Both the position numbers and the translations under genes were made by a program. Below the pieces are notes generated by a model. The model searched no databases. It was given only the letters and a program-made list of their open reading frames with translations, and had not been told where the DNA came from. Of a stretch of DNA of 64,000 nt, positions 1 to 10,964 are shown piece after piece; the first letter of the stretch is position 1; every line of letters starts with the position of its first letter. This stretch comes from Prinsepia uniflora. Taxonomy: Eukaryota > Streptophyta > Magnoliopsida > Rosales > Rosaceae. The stretch spans positions 35,362,693 through 35,426,692 of the forward strand of contig CM064875.1 of assembly GCA_032719365.1 (NCBI GenBank), read 5' to 3'.

Positions 1-1125
1 ATAAATAATATGATAAAATGGTTTTTATATTGGAAAGATGAATTCGGGCTTGAGGCCCACTTGTTTTGGAAATCTCGGACTTGGAGTCCATTTGAGTACG
101 TAATCGGGCTGCGGGCCCAGTTGGTTTATAAATCGGGCCGTGGGCCCAGTGGTTCATAAAGTCGGGCATGAGGCCCAGTTGGATTTAAATGATGATTTCG
201 GGCCAGGGGCCCTATATTTAATAAATGTGGTTTCGGGTCAGGGACCCTAAATGGAAATGTGTTGTTTTATGGAAAATTCGGGCAGGGCCCATTGTGATGT
301 TGTGAAATGAGTTAATAAAACTGTTTTTCCATATACCATCTGTACACATGGATATATGATGGTCTCCTCCAGATGTCTGGGACACTAGGGAAGTCACGGT
401 GCATTGCCTGTGAAGGGTCACCATACGGAGCAGCCGGACCGTATGATGACTCAGGAGCAGGATTGCTATGATTGACGTCAGGGACGTCAGACATCAGGGA
501 TGTCAGATATATGGACCCGGAGAGACCCCGGGCAGCACGCGTAGCTTATGAAACCGTGAGACATGACGTCAGGGACGTCTAGCATCAGGGATGCTGGTGA
601 TGGTAATGGTAAAATACGAATTAATGAAATGGCTTTCCGGGTGGATTTATGATTGTGTGATTTTAATGAATTGATGTTCATTTATGGTCGTGGGTGGTGA
701 CCCGCATGGTCGTATATGTATGGTGGTGGTATTCCACGGTTTTGGGCTGAGTTCCCACACTTGGTTTTTGGTTAACGGTTTTTGGGCTAAGGCCCTAAGG
801 GCTCGGTTGAGCAAACGTTTTGGTTACTGATTTTTGTGGCATGCATACGTTTTTATTGGAGGGCATAAATGTCTTATAAATGTATTTGGTAAACTTATTG
901 GTTTTTGTCCACTCACAGCTTTTGGTTTTAATGCCCTTCAGGTTGATTATGGATGCGATTGCAGCAGAGACTGGGACATTGCACACCTCCTCCATCGATC
1001 CTTGCGCACTCTGGATGCCCTGTTTGGGCAGTGGCTCTTGGTCATCCTTTGTCTGACACCCCTTGTTGGACGGGAGCAGGGCACATTCCATGGTAATCCC
1101 AGGGGGATTGGGATGGGTCCTGTCA
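1..1125 (+). mobile_element. Chromovirus-like LTR A, 3' part (runs off the left edge)
   Basis: This is the 3' portion of a TGTAACG-family LTR in plus orientation; it ends in GGGATGGGTCCTGTCA at 1125. It starts inside the central array of GGGC/GCCC-type short repeats (about 40-240). Four 6-7 bp stem hairpins follow at 473-595. The right-hand bracket motif GTCCACTCACAG lies at 907-918, followed by the conserved tail with two TGTC(T/A)GAC-like motifs. Sequence right of the end (AGGAT) is an opposite-orientation LTR of the same family, so A was probably inserted into that LTR, with the other half left of the window. No coding capacity is seen; apparent reading frames across 834-1388 run over the element end. 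Confidence 0.8.
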
Positions 1126-3232
1126 AGGATCCTCTGGGAATTACACATCCAGAGTCGTCATCCAATGCTGGGAATTACACATCCAGCCTCACCGGGAATT
1201 ACACATCCGGAGTCCCTCCAGGAATTACGCATCTGGGGGCATCAAACATCAATACAAAATCAAAAACCTCATTCCAAATCAAGTATCAAAACCATGTCAA
1301 AACCATTATCACGGGGCCACATTCCCAAAATCTCATTTCTCGTCAATCCGTAAAATCATTAAATAATTCAATACACGCAAATCCGTAAAATCATATCTGA
1401 AAACATCACAAATCCATTAAATTAATTTCCCAACTCATAATTCAAGCCAAAACCAATCACAAATCCCGGGCCTTCGCCTAAAATAGTCATTTCACATTTT
1501 CTCGAAAAACGTGCCAAAACACCGATTAAAATAATATAATATTCCCCAAAATCCGGAATTCACCATATCGGAACATCAATCATACCAAATCATGTCAAAT
1601 CATATTATAAAGCATTTAAAACATATATGCATGCATTCAGAGTAGAAAACAAAAGTCCACTCACACACCGTCCAACTGCTCGTTTCCCGCGCTACACGCA
1701 TTTCCATAATTTCCGACACTTGCTCGGAATCTCGAATCCTGTTCACAATCATTATTCAAGGTTACTAACAAGTCAATTTACATCATCTAATTTTCCAATA
1801 ATTTTCCGGGAATTTAATATTAATTAAATACGTAACTTAAATCTTCGGACCCTCGAAACATTATCGAGACGGTATCCGATTGATTCGAAACCAAAACCAA
1901 AATGATCGTTACACTGTATAGAATAAAACACCTGTTGGCCACTTTCCCAGAAAAGTCACCACGCGCCCTCACGCGCCTTGCTACAGTGACATGAACAGTA
2001 GCATCCCTGTCACCCGTTTCACTGGTATTCGGGTCTGCGACCCGCATCGCAACCCGATTCATTTTCCCTCAAATTGAACCCAATTCCTTCCGTTCTTTCA
2101 GTCATTCTCATCTATTCCATGTTTCTAACTGATCTGCGACCTCAATTTAATGAAACTATGCCCTGAATCCCACGACTCAACATTGAAACCCGACGGGTCC
2201 TAACTCGGGTTCTACCCAAAAACGACCTGTAACATTCAATTAATTATACCAGAAGCATCTAACAGTCATTCTAAATATGAAATCGAAGTCAATTTCAAGA
2301 ATCATCACCTCTAAGTAATCGAACCCAAGCTCTCACTTTCAATGGCGTCGCAGAGTCTGTTCTTGCTAATTTCCCCTTCAATTTTCTTCCTTTCTGATGT
2401 GGTTCGACTCGAAATCGTCCCAGAGGACTAATTCTAATCTTAATTCGGCCTAGGTTCAGCTAAAACTTCGAATTCAATCTCAATGGTTTCGGGTTTTTCC
2501 TCTCGGGTTCACCGTGTTCCTCCCCGTTTTCTCTCCTGTTTTCCTTCTGTTTTTCACTCAAATTTTCCCTCTAAATCTCCATGCATCTCTGGTTGTCATC
2601 CTTAATCAATCTGAGTTAAGGATTGTTTAGAATTTAAACAAAGATTTTGGAGGTTGTTTTGTCCGTATAAGGCATTCAAATAATGCCACTAATTGACATA
2701 AACAAGTGACAAATGTCACTTAGTAATTAATCCTAATCCAAATAGGCTGAATCAGCCAAATTAAGATATAGTTTATCAATTAAGTTCACCGTTAAAGACA
2801 AATTACTGTTTTACCCTTATCATAACAAATTACCGAAATGCCCATCTTCGTTCTAGACCCATAACTTTCTCGTTCGGACTCCGATTGACGCATGCCGCCT
2901 GTCTACGGATTCAGTGTCCCGAGACCTATCCAACGGTATTTCCGGAAAGTCCAAACCATGTTCCGATCAAAAAGTCAACAAATGGCCCTTCTTGACCAAT
3001 TTACCAAATTACCCTCAAACTTCCGCATGTCATAACTTTTTCCTCGAATGTCGAAATCGGGCGTGCCATCTGTCTATGAACTCGTGACGTCCCAAACTAC
3101 GTCACAGTCATCGGTCAAAGTTCGTTTGACCGCTCGAATAAAAAGTCAACCGTTCGCCCAATTTCAGGGGCAAAATCGTCATTTTGCCCTAAGTTTCCAA
3201 ATTTTCCTTTTTCGAATTTCCGGATCATTACA
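1126..3232 (-). mobile_element. Chromovirus-like LTR B, 5' part, interrupted by A
   Basis: This is a minus-orientation LTR of the TGTAACG family. Its 5' terminus is at 3232 (plus-strand reading ...GGATCATTACA). Its 3' portion is missing here, probably displaced beyond the left edge by the insertion of A. The bracket motif GTCCACTCACA is at 1655-1665, next to ATGCATGCAT. Two degenerate copies of the promoter-proximal module containing AAAAAGTCAAC are visible at about 2870-2980 and 3030-3145. An inverted repeat AAGTGACA-AA-TGTCACTT is at 2704-2721, where other copies carry a longer palindrome. Confidence 0.75.
1136..1225. repeat. Four-copy GGGAATTACACATCC minisatellite
   Basis: The motif GGGAATTACACATCC (last copy diverged to GGAATTACGCATC) occurs four times, separated by 15-20 bp of variable sequence. 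It is in the central-array position of LTR B and is unlike the arrays of the other LTRs in the window. Confidence 0.7.
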
Positions 3233-3523
3233 CCCTATCTAATTCTTTATTTTTTAATTTTTTAATTCTTTATTTCATTAATTCATTAATTCTTCTATTC
3301 TTTAATTCATTTATTCTTTAATTCTTAATTATTTAATTATTTAATTCTTGAATTATTTAATTCTTTATTCTTTTATTTCTTTTAACTAACATATTAATAA
3401 TGTTCCCTAATTTTCCCGGTTAAGAACGAACCCTATTTACCAATGCTACAATTACACAAAAAGGGTTTAAATTACATAATACTCAAATTATGTGTTTAAT
3501 TTAATCCGTAGTTTGGGCGTTAT
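3233..3523 (+). mobile_element. Fragment of TGATA...TATCA LTR (3' end)
   Basis: An AT-rich block, with (TTAATTCTTTA)-like runs at 3240-3400, leads into sequence whose reverse complement matches the first about 250 bp of the LTR seen at 6825 and 27152. The shared parts include the stretch reading GGGTTTAAATT and the segment read in reverse as TTGGTAAATA. It ends in GTTATCA at about 3523. No tRNA-Asp-type primer site follows, so this is a remnant or solo LTR end. Confidence 0.55.
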
Positions 3524-5132
3524 CAAGCCTTCAATTACTCCTCAGCATGCCTACGAGTGCTGATAACCAACTCCACTTGGTTATGCTTATTCCTAGCTAG
3601 GCCCACCAAAGCTCTTTAGCTCATCTCTCATATGACATTAATCTACCATCTCCTGCAACTCCACTTATAGAGACAAGGAGCCCTAATCTCAACATCCCAA
3701 CCTGCAAAACTAATGGAGCAAAGAGAAGAAAGAAATAAAAGATTTTCTATGTGTCACCTTTTGCTTTTCGTTGTTGTAAGAAAACATAATAAGAGTTTTC
3801 TTTTTTAGAATAGAGGCTATTCATGCTCCATTTTAAATAGAAAAACAAACCCTAATTTCATTTGGGCTTCTAAATTCAATATGGAGCTAAATTCTGGCAC
3901 TTAGATTTCCAACTTCAACATCAAGCTAAGCCCAGACTTGGTGATCTCTTACTTCAACTTGGTGACTTATTCTATATCCAACAGAATTTCAATTGCACAA
4001 AGAAATTTCCAATACAAAATGGAGTAGTGCCCTACAAAAAAATGATTTATCGGAACCAAAATACAAATTACATCTTTTAGAATTCCCTGAATTTCTGAAC
4101 GATATTGAAATGTTTGTGGAACCATAAACCACGGAAAAATTATAAAATTAACACGTGATCAATAACCCTTGGTATAAACGACGACATCACACAATCTCAA
4201 CATTAATTTAATATATTTATCAATTAAATATATTAATTAATCAAATTAATATTAATAATAAATAATATCTCAACAAATTATTTATTATTATTTATATAAT
4301 TAATAATATTAATTTCTCTAGATAAAATCATATATTAAATACTATTTTTTTAATCAATCAAACACTCTAATTAGTTTCAAAATTTCATTATAAATATAAG
4401 ACCACACTCACTTTTAAAGATAATTCTAAATTGATACCAAAATTCAATCGGTTTATTTTCCCAATTAAATTAATTTTGACATTTGAGTGTTCACCGTTAA
4501 ACTACCTCATACTTTAACTTTAACCCCGATTATTTCACCTTATTGTGCGTACAAATTTGGAAGAAATTCTCCAAATTCGGATGAGTTCAGCATCAATACG
4601 CACAAATTCATGGCCGAGCAGGGATCGGATCGGATCGGGCTGGGTCTCCCATGTAAGACCACATCTCCTAACGCAAGTGCCATGTAAAATATACCATGTA
4701 AGACCACATCAGTGTATTTTTCTAATATTAACCACATTTTTTATGGAATCAGATGTAATGACTGATTTCGCAAACGAATTTGGATCTACGAAGAATTTCT
4801 AAGGTATTCGCTCCAGAAATTTCTCTTCATAAAGATTTGTTCTGGGACCGGAACAACAAGAAACCAACCTAAATCTGGAAAAAAATCAATATTATTTGAA
4901 AACAAAATCAGCACAGGCCCCAGCGATAAGAAACTCAACGATTCATAGTCAATTTATATGTAAATACAAGATATAAAATTATAACACAAGCCCCATCGCC
5001 TAAACAACCGAAAAAAGGAAAGAAATAAGCCAAACGAAAAGAAAAAAAAAAAAAGCAAAAGAGAGAAGAAAAGTTTGAGATGTTTACATATAAATCAACC
5101 CCTATGAAACAGAAAAAGAGAAATCGGTGAAA
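3524..5132. other. AT-rich intergenic sequence, no gene identified
   Basis: No convincing coding region is visible. Notable items are a perfect 8-bp stem hairpin at 3563-3584 (ATAACCAA/TTGGTTAT), a strongly AT-rich block with imperfect inverted repeats at 4195-4330, and a twice-used segment ATGTAAGACCACATC at about 4651 and 4697. The style of 3640-4560 resembles decayed LTR-retrotransposon sequence, but I could not assign a family. Bases 4800-5132 probably include 3' untranslated sequence of the small minus-strand gene at 5133-5261. Confidence 0.5.
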
Positions 5133-5261
5133 TCAACGTCTGATGTGCTTGATCTTGTACCAGCCTTTCTTACAGGAATTTCCGACCACCCTGATGCTCT
5201 TTTTGACGAAGATCTTGAGGCCGTAGGTCCTCTTCTTCACCTGAACCTCAAACCCACCCAT
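5133..5261 (-). CDS. Candidate small protein gene, 42 aa, unrecognised
   Basis: The minus-strand ATG at 5261-5259 opens a 42-codon frame ending in TGA at 5135-5133. The product begins MGGFEVQVKKRTYGLKIF and ends GWYKIKHIRR. It is very basic (many K/R), has a single Cys, and has no signal peptide or membrane segment. Start context is optimal (A at -3, G at +4). The upstream minus-strand sequence (5262-5345) is CT-rich and contains a telo-box, as in leaders of plant housekeeping genes. The interior is balanced in base composition, unlike the AT-rich flanks, and all codons are ordinary. I do not recognise the family. It could be a complete micro-protein gene, a first exon with further exons to the left, or a chance frame. 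It is the only plausible non-transposon gene in the window. Confidence 0.5.
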   Translation of the reverse strand: MGGFEVQVKKRTYGLKIFVKKSIRVVGNSCKKGWYKIKHIRR

Positions 5262-5420
5262 TCTTTTTTCTTTTCCTTTTGGTTTGAGAGAGAGAAGCAC
5301 AAAAGAGTTTCAGGAGAGAGAATAAAAGAGAGATTCGAGGGTTTTTATTAGATTTAGATATTTTCTTTGGCGGTGCTGTACGCCTACATGTGTTTGTGGA
5401 CTTGTTAAGGCCGATGGGCT
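5262..5420 (-). promoter_or_regulatory. Promoter and leader of the 42-aa gene: telo-box and site II
   Basis: Reading the minus strand, a telo-box-like AAAACCCT lies at 5344-5338, followed by a CT-rich tract (reverse complement of GAGAGAGAGAAG-type runs at 5286-5340). A TGGGCT site II element is on the plus strand at 5415-5420. Telo-box plus site II is a combination known from promoters of plant ribosomal-protein and other growth-linked genes. No clear TATA box is seen, which also fits that class. The assignment is inferred from motif positions only. Confidence 0.45.
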
Positions 5421-6687
5421 TTTCATAAAAGAAGAAATATTTTTCTTTTATTAGACGTTATCATCTCTTGAGTAAATAAATGTTACATTTAAGGCATTTT
5501 ATTATTTTTTATCATCTTTTTGTTGTCTAAAGGCTTTTTAATTGAAATATACCTAAAATTATAAATTTTAATTTCATTTTTCATTTCAAATACTTATTTA
5601 TCTAATTTATATTTTAAATCTACCATTAATGGTCAAGTGAGTTTAATTTAGTTGGTTCTAATTTTGACTTGTAAATAATTGGTCTCAAATTTCAACCCCA
5701 ATGACATATTATATGGAAATTTTTAAAAATTTCCTCATCCCCTGTAATAAAAAAAAATGACACAAAATTTTGTAATAGCTAGCTAATTTTTACAGCCACC
5801 AAAATTAAACTCTATATTTTCACCAAGTTTGAATATTAAATTCAATTTATCAAATTTGAAAATATAAATTTATAATTTTACTACAACGACCCGCTTATAA
5901 CGTAGTTTTTTTACGGTTCATATAAATATGTCAATTTTTGGTTCAAAATAGATTCGGCTCATAATTCGGGAAATTCATTATATATAACTAATTTTTTTAA
6001 TTGTTCAAAAAAAATATGTTCATTTTAACGGTAAAATAGAACAAATTAAAAGCCAAATGTAGTAGCTAAAACTTCAAATGGAAATCCATCTAAAGAGAAA
6101 AGGAGAGTAACACCATAAACTTCAAGTCCTTGTTTGGTAAGCGATATATGTGGCAAAGGTATTTTTCTTCTCCAAGAAAATAAGGAGTATTATTTTACTC
6201 AATGTTACCACTGTAGTTTATGGTACAACTTCTAATTTTTCTTCCTTTCTTCCTCCTAATTGTTGAATGTGTTAAAAATATTATATCCAAACTTTATTTG
6301 TGGCGACTCAGTCTTCCCTATTGTCACATGAAAACTACGAAATATCAAAACCTCTATTTCCCATATACCGAAAAGAATCAAACTATTCACAATCATATAC
6401 GAAAAGTCCGAGTCAATTAACAACTCATAAATTAAAAAAAAATTGGAAATTCATTTTCTTCCTCTTAAATTTTTCAATAATTCATGAAACTTTAAAGTTT
6501 GTAAATGGAAACGATGATAAGTTTTGAGAATAAAAAAGATAGTTTGTGAAAAATAGAGGATGGAGATGATGGAGAGAGAAGAGAAAATGAGATGAAGAAA
6601 TAGCTTGTGTGAGGCGACTAGCTACTAATAGTTATTCTAAATAGAAAAGTTAAATTTTATGTTAAATTTACCTAGTCTGTTGCAGGC
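5421..6687. other. AT-rich intergenic sequence, nothing recognised
   Basis: The sequence is strongly AT-rich. No transposon ends, no long repeats, and no reading frame with coding character were seen. It forms the left flank of the composite insertion that starts at 6688. Confidence 0.6.
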
Positions 6688-6824
6688 TGATAGGACCCAA
6701 CCCGAAAAACACCATATATCATACCCGGGTCCTACTCCCGTCTGACAGGTAACCTAAAAATACCGAATGAACTCTCGAAACCTTGTCAGACAAAGGATAC
6801 TTCTAAACACGTGAGCTCATGCGT
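6688..6824 (-). mobile_element. 3' LTR of element X, distal fragment
   Basis: The fragment starts TGATAGGACCCAACCCG and matches the start of the other LTR of X at 33838-33970, including the CTACTCCCGT and TTGTCAGACAAAGGATAC-like segments. It stops at the nested element starting at 6825 and resumes at 28009. The five bases at the break (TGCGT, 6820-6824) recur as TGCAT at 28004-28008, which is the target duplication of the nested element. Confidence 0.8.
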
Positions 6825-7690
6825 TGATGTAGCTTCAACTAAGTATGTAAACACAAAGTAACACTCAAGACTTAATAAAAGCATATGCAATTTAAACCCT
6901 TTTTGTGTTGATGCAGTATTGGTAAATAAAAATCGTTCATAACAGGAGAAATTAGAGAACATTAAATAATGGTTAGAGAAAAAGAATAATAAATAATCAA
7001 AGAATAAAATAATAAATAATTAAAGAATTAAATGGGGGGTTTTGAAAAGAGTTGTAGCCGAAGCTACGCTTTTAAACAAACTAAGAATTTAAAATGTGAA
7101 TGCTCATGCTAAATAGGATTTACAAAGCATAGATTAGTTTCATAGACAAAATCTATACTTTTACGTAAATAAATCTGAATTACATTCACATTATTTAAAT
7201 TACTCCTACTTTAACTTTTGTACAATTGATTTTCTTCAAACACAAATTTTACCAACACTAGCATTTGCACATATTGAACCAATCACGAAATCCTACCTTT
7301 ATCATCTCATTTTCCTTTATACATTTTTCCTATTATAAATGCACCGAACAACGGATTATTAATTATAATGTGATCCACCTTTAGTTGTTGATTGAATGCA
7401 CTGAACATCGATCAAACATTAAATCTCTTCAATCCTATTCTAAATGCACCGAACAGTGAATAAACATTTAGCGTTGAATTGAAGGTTAAACATTAAAACG
7501 TATGAAGTAAATGAAATTCAGAAAGTAAAACACATGGAGATTGTATTCATATTTAAGAATGTTTGAAAGAAAATACCAACACATATATTGAATTATAAGA
7601 AAAACCAATAATAATAACAAGAGTTTAAGTAGAGAAAGATGGATTTTCACAAGGATCACCGAACAGTGGCAGGAAACATGTGAAGATGGA
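6825..7690 (-). mobile_element. 3' LTR of element Y, first segment
   Basis: This matches the LTR at 27152-28003 in order (TGATG, CTTCAACTAA, CAATTTAAACCC, then the ATGGGGGGTTTTGAAAAGAG segment) up to about the AAACATTAAATCTC stretch. Beyond that it carries sequence absent from the right LTR, which appears to have a deletion there. It is interrupted at 7691 by a solo LTR and continues at 10686-10964. Confidence 0.75.
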
Positions 7691-8481
7691 TGACAGGACC
7701 CATCCCAATCCCCCCGGGATTAGTGCGGGATGACCCTGCTCCCGTCTGACACGAAGTGTCAGACAAGGGATATTTCCGACCTTTGCCCTTCCGGGCTATT
7801 AGAGTACGCCAGGATCCGGAGGAGGCATGTGATATCTCGATCTCTGCTACAGTTCACATCCGCTGTCAACCTGAAGGGCAGTCAAAACATTAAAAAACTG
7901 TGAGTGGACAAAACAAAAGTTTATAAAAACATTTAATAAGAAGACATTTGTACCCTCCACTAAAAGCATGCATGCATTCGAAAACCATTTATCCAAAACA
8001 AACCATATGTGGGACTAAGCCCAAAGCAGATGTAAACCAAGGTCGAAAGGACCACAATGAAAACGACCATACGGGCCACTGCCCAAATCCATAAGGGACT
8101 CGGCCCCAAACCATAAAGAAACCAAGTACACGAGCCACTGCTCAAATCCTGTGCACACCTGTGCACACCACATATCATATATCATATATACATATAAGTC
8201 ACACAACCAATCCTGTCACGGTATCCAAAGCTACGCGCGTGCTACCCGGGTCTCAATCCGAGTCATCTCAAAGTCAAGGTCAATGTCCGCAGACCACTGA
8301 CCCTACCCGAGGCAATAGTAACCATAGCCTTCCTGAGAGTAAGGAACCCAACTAGGGGGTGACTCCACTCAGTCGGTGCTCCGTGACTACTCCGGGGTCC
8401 ACCCAGGCCAACGACCCTCCCCGGAGGAGATAATAGAAGTAAAGGAAGGTAGATGAACATATATATACATAACATAATATC

Positions 8482-8715
8482 CATGCCCGGTTCCCCTGAA
8501 CCGTCAAGATCCATAATATCCATAGCCAAGGTAACATGCCGGTTCCCATAAACCGTCATGTACCGTAATAACATAACCAGGTAACATGCCGGTTCCCATA
8601 AACCGTCATGTACCGTAATGACCAACAAGGGTTCATGCCGATTCCCATAAACCGTCATGAACCACGATACCATAACAAGGGTTCATGCCGGTTCCCATAA
8701 ACCGTCATGAACCTG
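8482..8715. repeat. 50-bp hairpin minisatellite in LTR C
   Basis: Units start at 8482, 8535, 8585, 8634 and 8684 (spacings 53, 50, 49 and 50). Each contains CATGCCGGTT, a 6-nt spacer CCCATA, and AACCGTCATG, which is a nearly perfect inverted repeat. One unit (8634) has a single mismatch in the arm. This is the central array between the bracket motifs of LTR C. Confidence 0.9.
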
Positions 8716-10143
8716 GGAATCCATTTAAGGTTCCCTGACCTGAAATCAAAACCGTAAAGTGACTGGGTCTCGTACCCGAACATAGGACATCAACTGGGCA
8801 CCGTGCCCGGAATCTGAGGTCATATGCCCGAGACAAAACCAAATGGGTTTCATACCCGAGTTTATCCTTTTAGAAATCCAAAACCATTTCATTTAAATCA
8901 ATAAAGAAATACTGACCCGTATAAGCACCGTATAAGGCCGAAACCTCGAAATACGTGCTTATACGTAACCACATAGAAATGCACCCATGGCATCATCAAA
9001 CATGTATTAAAACATATAACAAATATTTATGCATGCACCAATTTAGAAAACAAGGTCCACTCACAGACCGTCCGAGCTGCCGCCTCGATTTGCGTGCCAT
9101 TCGGCTCCTCGAGCCGATCACCATCACCGGGACTCCCAAACCTGTCCAAATTTTAATAGAAGGTTACTAAATACTTAATTAACCTCCTACCAAAGCCCCG
9201 TAATTTTTCCGAACTTTTAACTATTTTTAAACCGACCCTAAACCTTCCGACACCCCGAAAACTATCGAAACGATGTCCGATTGACACGAGACTAGTCCCA
9301 AAATCTTCGTTACATCGGATAGAAGATTTCCCATGTTGAACACTTTCCCAAATTATGGACCACGTGCCCTCACGAACCCCTAGAAAGTCAAAAACACTGT
9401 TCATCGGCATCAACCTCAAAACTGAACCAGTTACTATTCACGGGTACTGTTCACCGTTACTGTTTATCTCGGTTTTTCTTCAGTTTTCGGACCGATTCGG
9501 AGTCCGTTTGGTCCCATTTTAATCCCTAAATTCCTATTTCTTCATTTCCTATCTAACCCAATCCCTAAAACTAAGAAAAACCACCCGAAACGGAGCTTCC
9601 ATCCGCCATCAATGGTGGCCGGATTTTCTCCGGCCGTTCACGGCCGTTTCCGGCCATCCCAAGCCACGAAATCAATCCTATTCTACTCCTAGGTTCCCCA
9701 GAAATGTTTCCCAATCCTTAGAATCGAACAAAAACTAACAAAACCGAAATTTGAATTTTTGGGCATTTTCTTACCTCACGGTTTCTCTCCACCGTGGCCA
9801 CCACCTTCCCCCGCCGTGGCTCGCCGTTCCTTGCCTCTCATCACCTCACTCACGGTCACACACAAGCACATGAGGAATGGTGGTATGTGTGTGTGTGCTT
9901 GTCCGAAGAACAAAGAAGAAAATGAAGAAAATATGGAGGAATATGGGTTATGGGGTTTCAGGTGTGTGTGGAGAAGAATGAAGGGGATGAAATCAGATGA
10001 GAGAATGAGGGATGAAGGGTGTGGATTTAAAGTTAGAATTGAAATGGATGGTTAGGATTAATGGTTGGTGGATTTGATTATAAAAATAATTAAATAATAT
10101 TAATTAATTATATAGATCCACATTTTGGGGGATCAAGTCAATG

Positions 10144-10169
10144 GGATGAGTGACACTTGTCACTCATCC
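10144..10169. repeat. 12-bp-arm palindrome in LTR C
   Basis: GGATGAGTGACA and TGTCACTCATCC are separated by two bases. The same inverted repeat lies at the equivalent place in LTRs at 18696-18721 and 55274-55295, with shortened forms at 2704-2721 and 41332-41347. Confidence 0.9.
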
Positions 10170-10199
10170 ATGGGGCCCACCAAAATATCCACCCAATCA

Positions 10200-10575
10200 G
10201 ATTTCGCCGAAACGTCCTCGTCTCGAAGTTCGTGCATAGTGAAATCGAACTTCTGTGACCCATAACTCTCCCGTTTGAAGTCCGATTTCAGTGTGCCGCC
10301 TGCCTATGGATTCGTATCGTCTTTTTCTACGTAACGGTCTTCGGCCCTCGGCCATCGGACCTCCCGATCAAAAAGTCAACTTTTGACCTCCTATTCACCC
10401 AAATTACCAAAATGCCCCTAACCTTCCGAACGTCATAACTTCCTCCTCGAATGTCGGAATTGAACGTGCCACCTGTCTATGAACTCGTGACGTCACGAAC
10501 TACGTCACGGTCATCGGTCAAAGTCCATTTGACCGCCCGATTAAAAAGTCAACGTTTTGCCACCATCAAGGGCAA
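10200..10575 (-). promoter_or_regulatory. Two stacked U3 modules with CRE-type and W-box motifs (LTR C)
   Basis: Two similar modules of about 180 bp lie just inside the LTR 5' end. Each has, on the plus strand, a CATAACT(T/C) block, a TGCCACCTGTCTATG-like block, a CGT-rich block and AAAAAGTCAAC. The inner copy has a perfect TGACGTCA (10488-10495), a TACGTCAC nearby, and TTGACC/GGTCAA cores. TGACG and TTGAC are known binding cores of plant bZIP (TGA) and WRKY factors. Their position in the U3 part of the LTR suggests an enhancer, but activity is inferred. Confidence 0.5.
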
Positions 10576-10685
10576 AACGGTCATTTCGCACCGTTCGTCC
10601 GATTTCGCTCTACTAATCACGGATTAGCCTCACTAATCGTGATTAGTCACTAATCTAATCTAGGAATTTGGGACGGGTCGTTACA

Positions 10686-10964
10686 TGGAGGAAGAAACAC
10701 GAGGAATTCGGATTTAAAACTCTAGAATTGCTTCGGAAATTACTCGGGCTAGGGTTTTCTTAAGGAAAAAATAAAATTGTGTCTAAAAGGAAAACTAAAA
10801 CAAAGTTAAAAAGAAAAGTCTATTAAGAAAATCTAAAAAGAAAAAGTCTAAGAAAAAAGTCTAAAAAAGGAAGAAGAAGGTCCCATAACAATGAGAATCA
10901 CCTCTCTATTTATAGAGGTGATTCCTCAAAAAGAACTAAAAAAATAAAATAAAAATACAAAAAC
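10686..10964 (-). mobile_element. 3' LTR of element Y, second segment
   Basis: This stretch lies between the end of solo LTR C and the start of LTR D. It is A-rich, with repeated AAAGTCTA-type runs at 10800-10870 and an inverted repeat around 10897-10925 (GAATCACCTC ... GAGGTGATTC). No match to the other Y LTR was recognised, because that copy is shorter here. Confidence 0.45.

Larger units (their letters stand above)
7691..10685 (-). mobile_element. Solo LTR C, full length
   Basis: A 2,995-bp LTR in minus orientation reads TGACAGGACCC ... GGGACGGGTCGTTACA on the plus strand. TGGA flanks both ends (7687-7690 and 10686-10689); depending on which A is assigned, the duplication is 4 or 5 bp (ATGGA). 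Internal landmarks are the bracket motifs CTGTGAGTGGAC at 7898-7909 and GTCCACTCACAG at 9055-9066, a five-copy hairpin array at 8482-8715, a palindrome at 10144-10169, and two stacked upstream modules at about 10200-10570. It lies inside the 3' LTR of Y. Confidence 0.9.

Noticed and set aside
834..1388. 184-residue plus-strand reading frame
   Set aside because: It crosses the end of LTR A into LTR B, has a repetitive C-terminal part from the GGGAATTACACATCC repeat, and has no recognisable domain.
3640..4560. Copia-type LTR remnant
   Set aside because: The style is suggestive, but no TG...CA ends, target duplication, primer site or match to another copy in the window could be found.
8263..8673. 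136-residue minus-strand reading frame
   Set aside because: It is generated by the 50-bp hairpin repeats of LTR C.
8482..8715. CRISPR-like array (regular 50-bp repeats)
   Set aside because: Spacers are not unique, there are only five degenerate units, the context is a plant retrotransposon LTR, and no cas genes are present.
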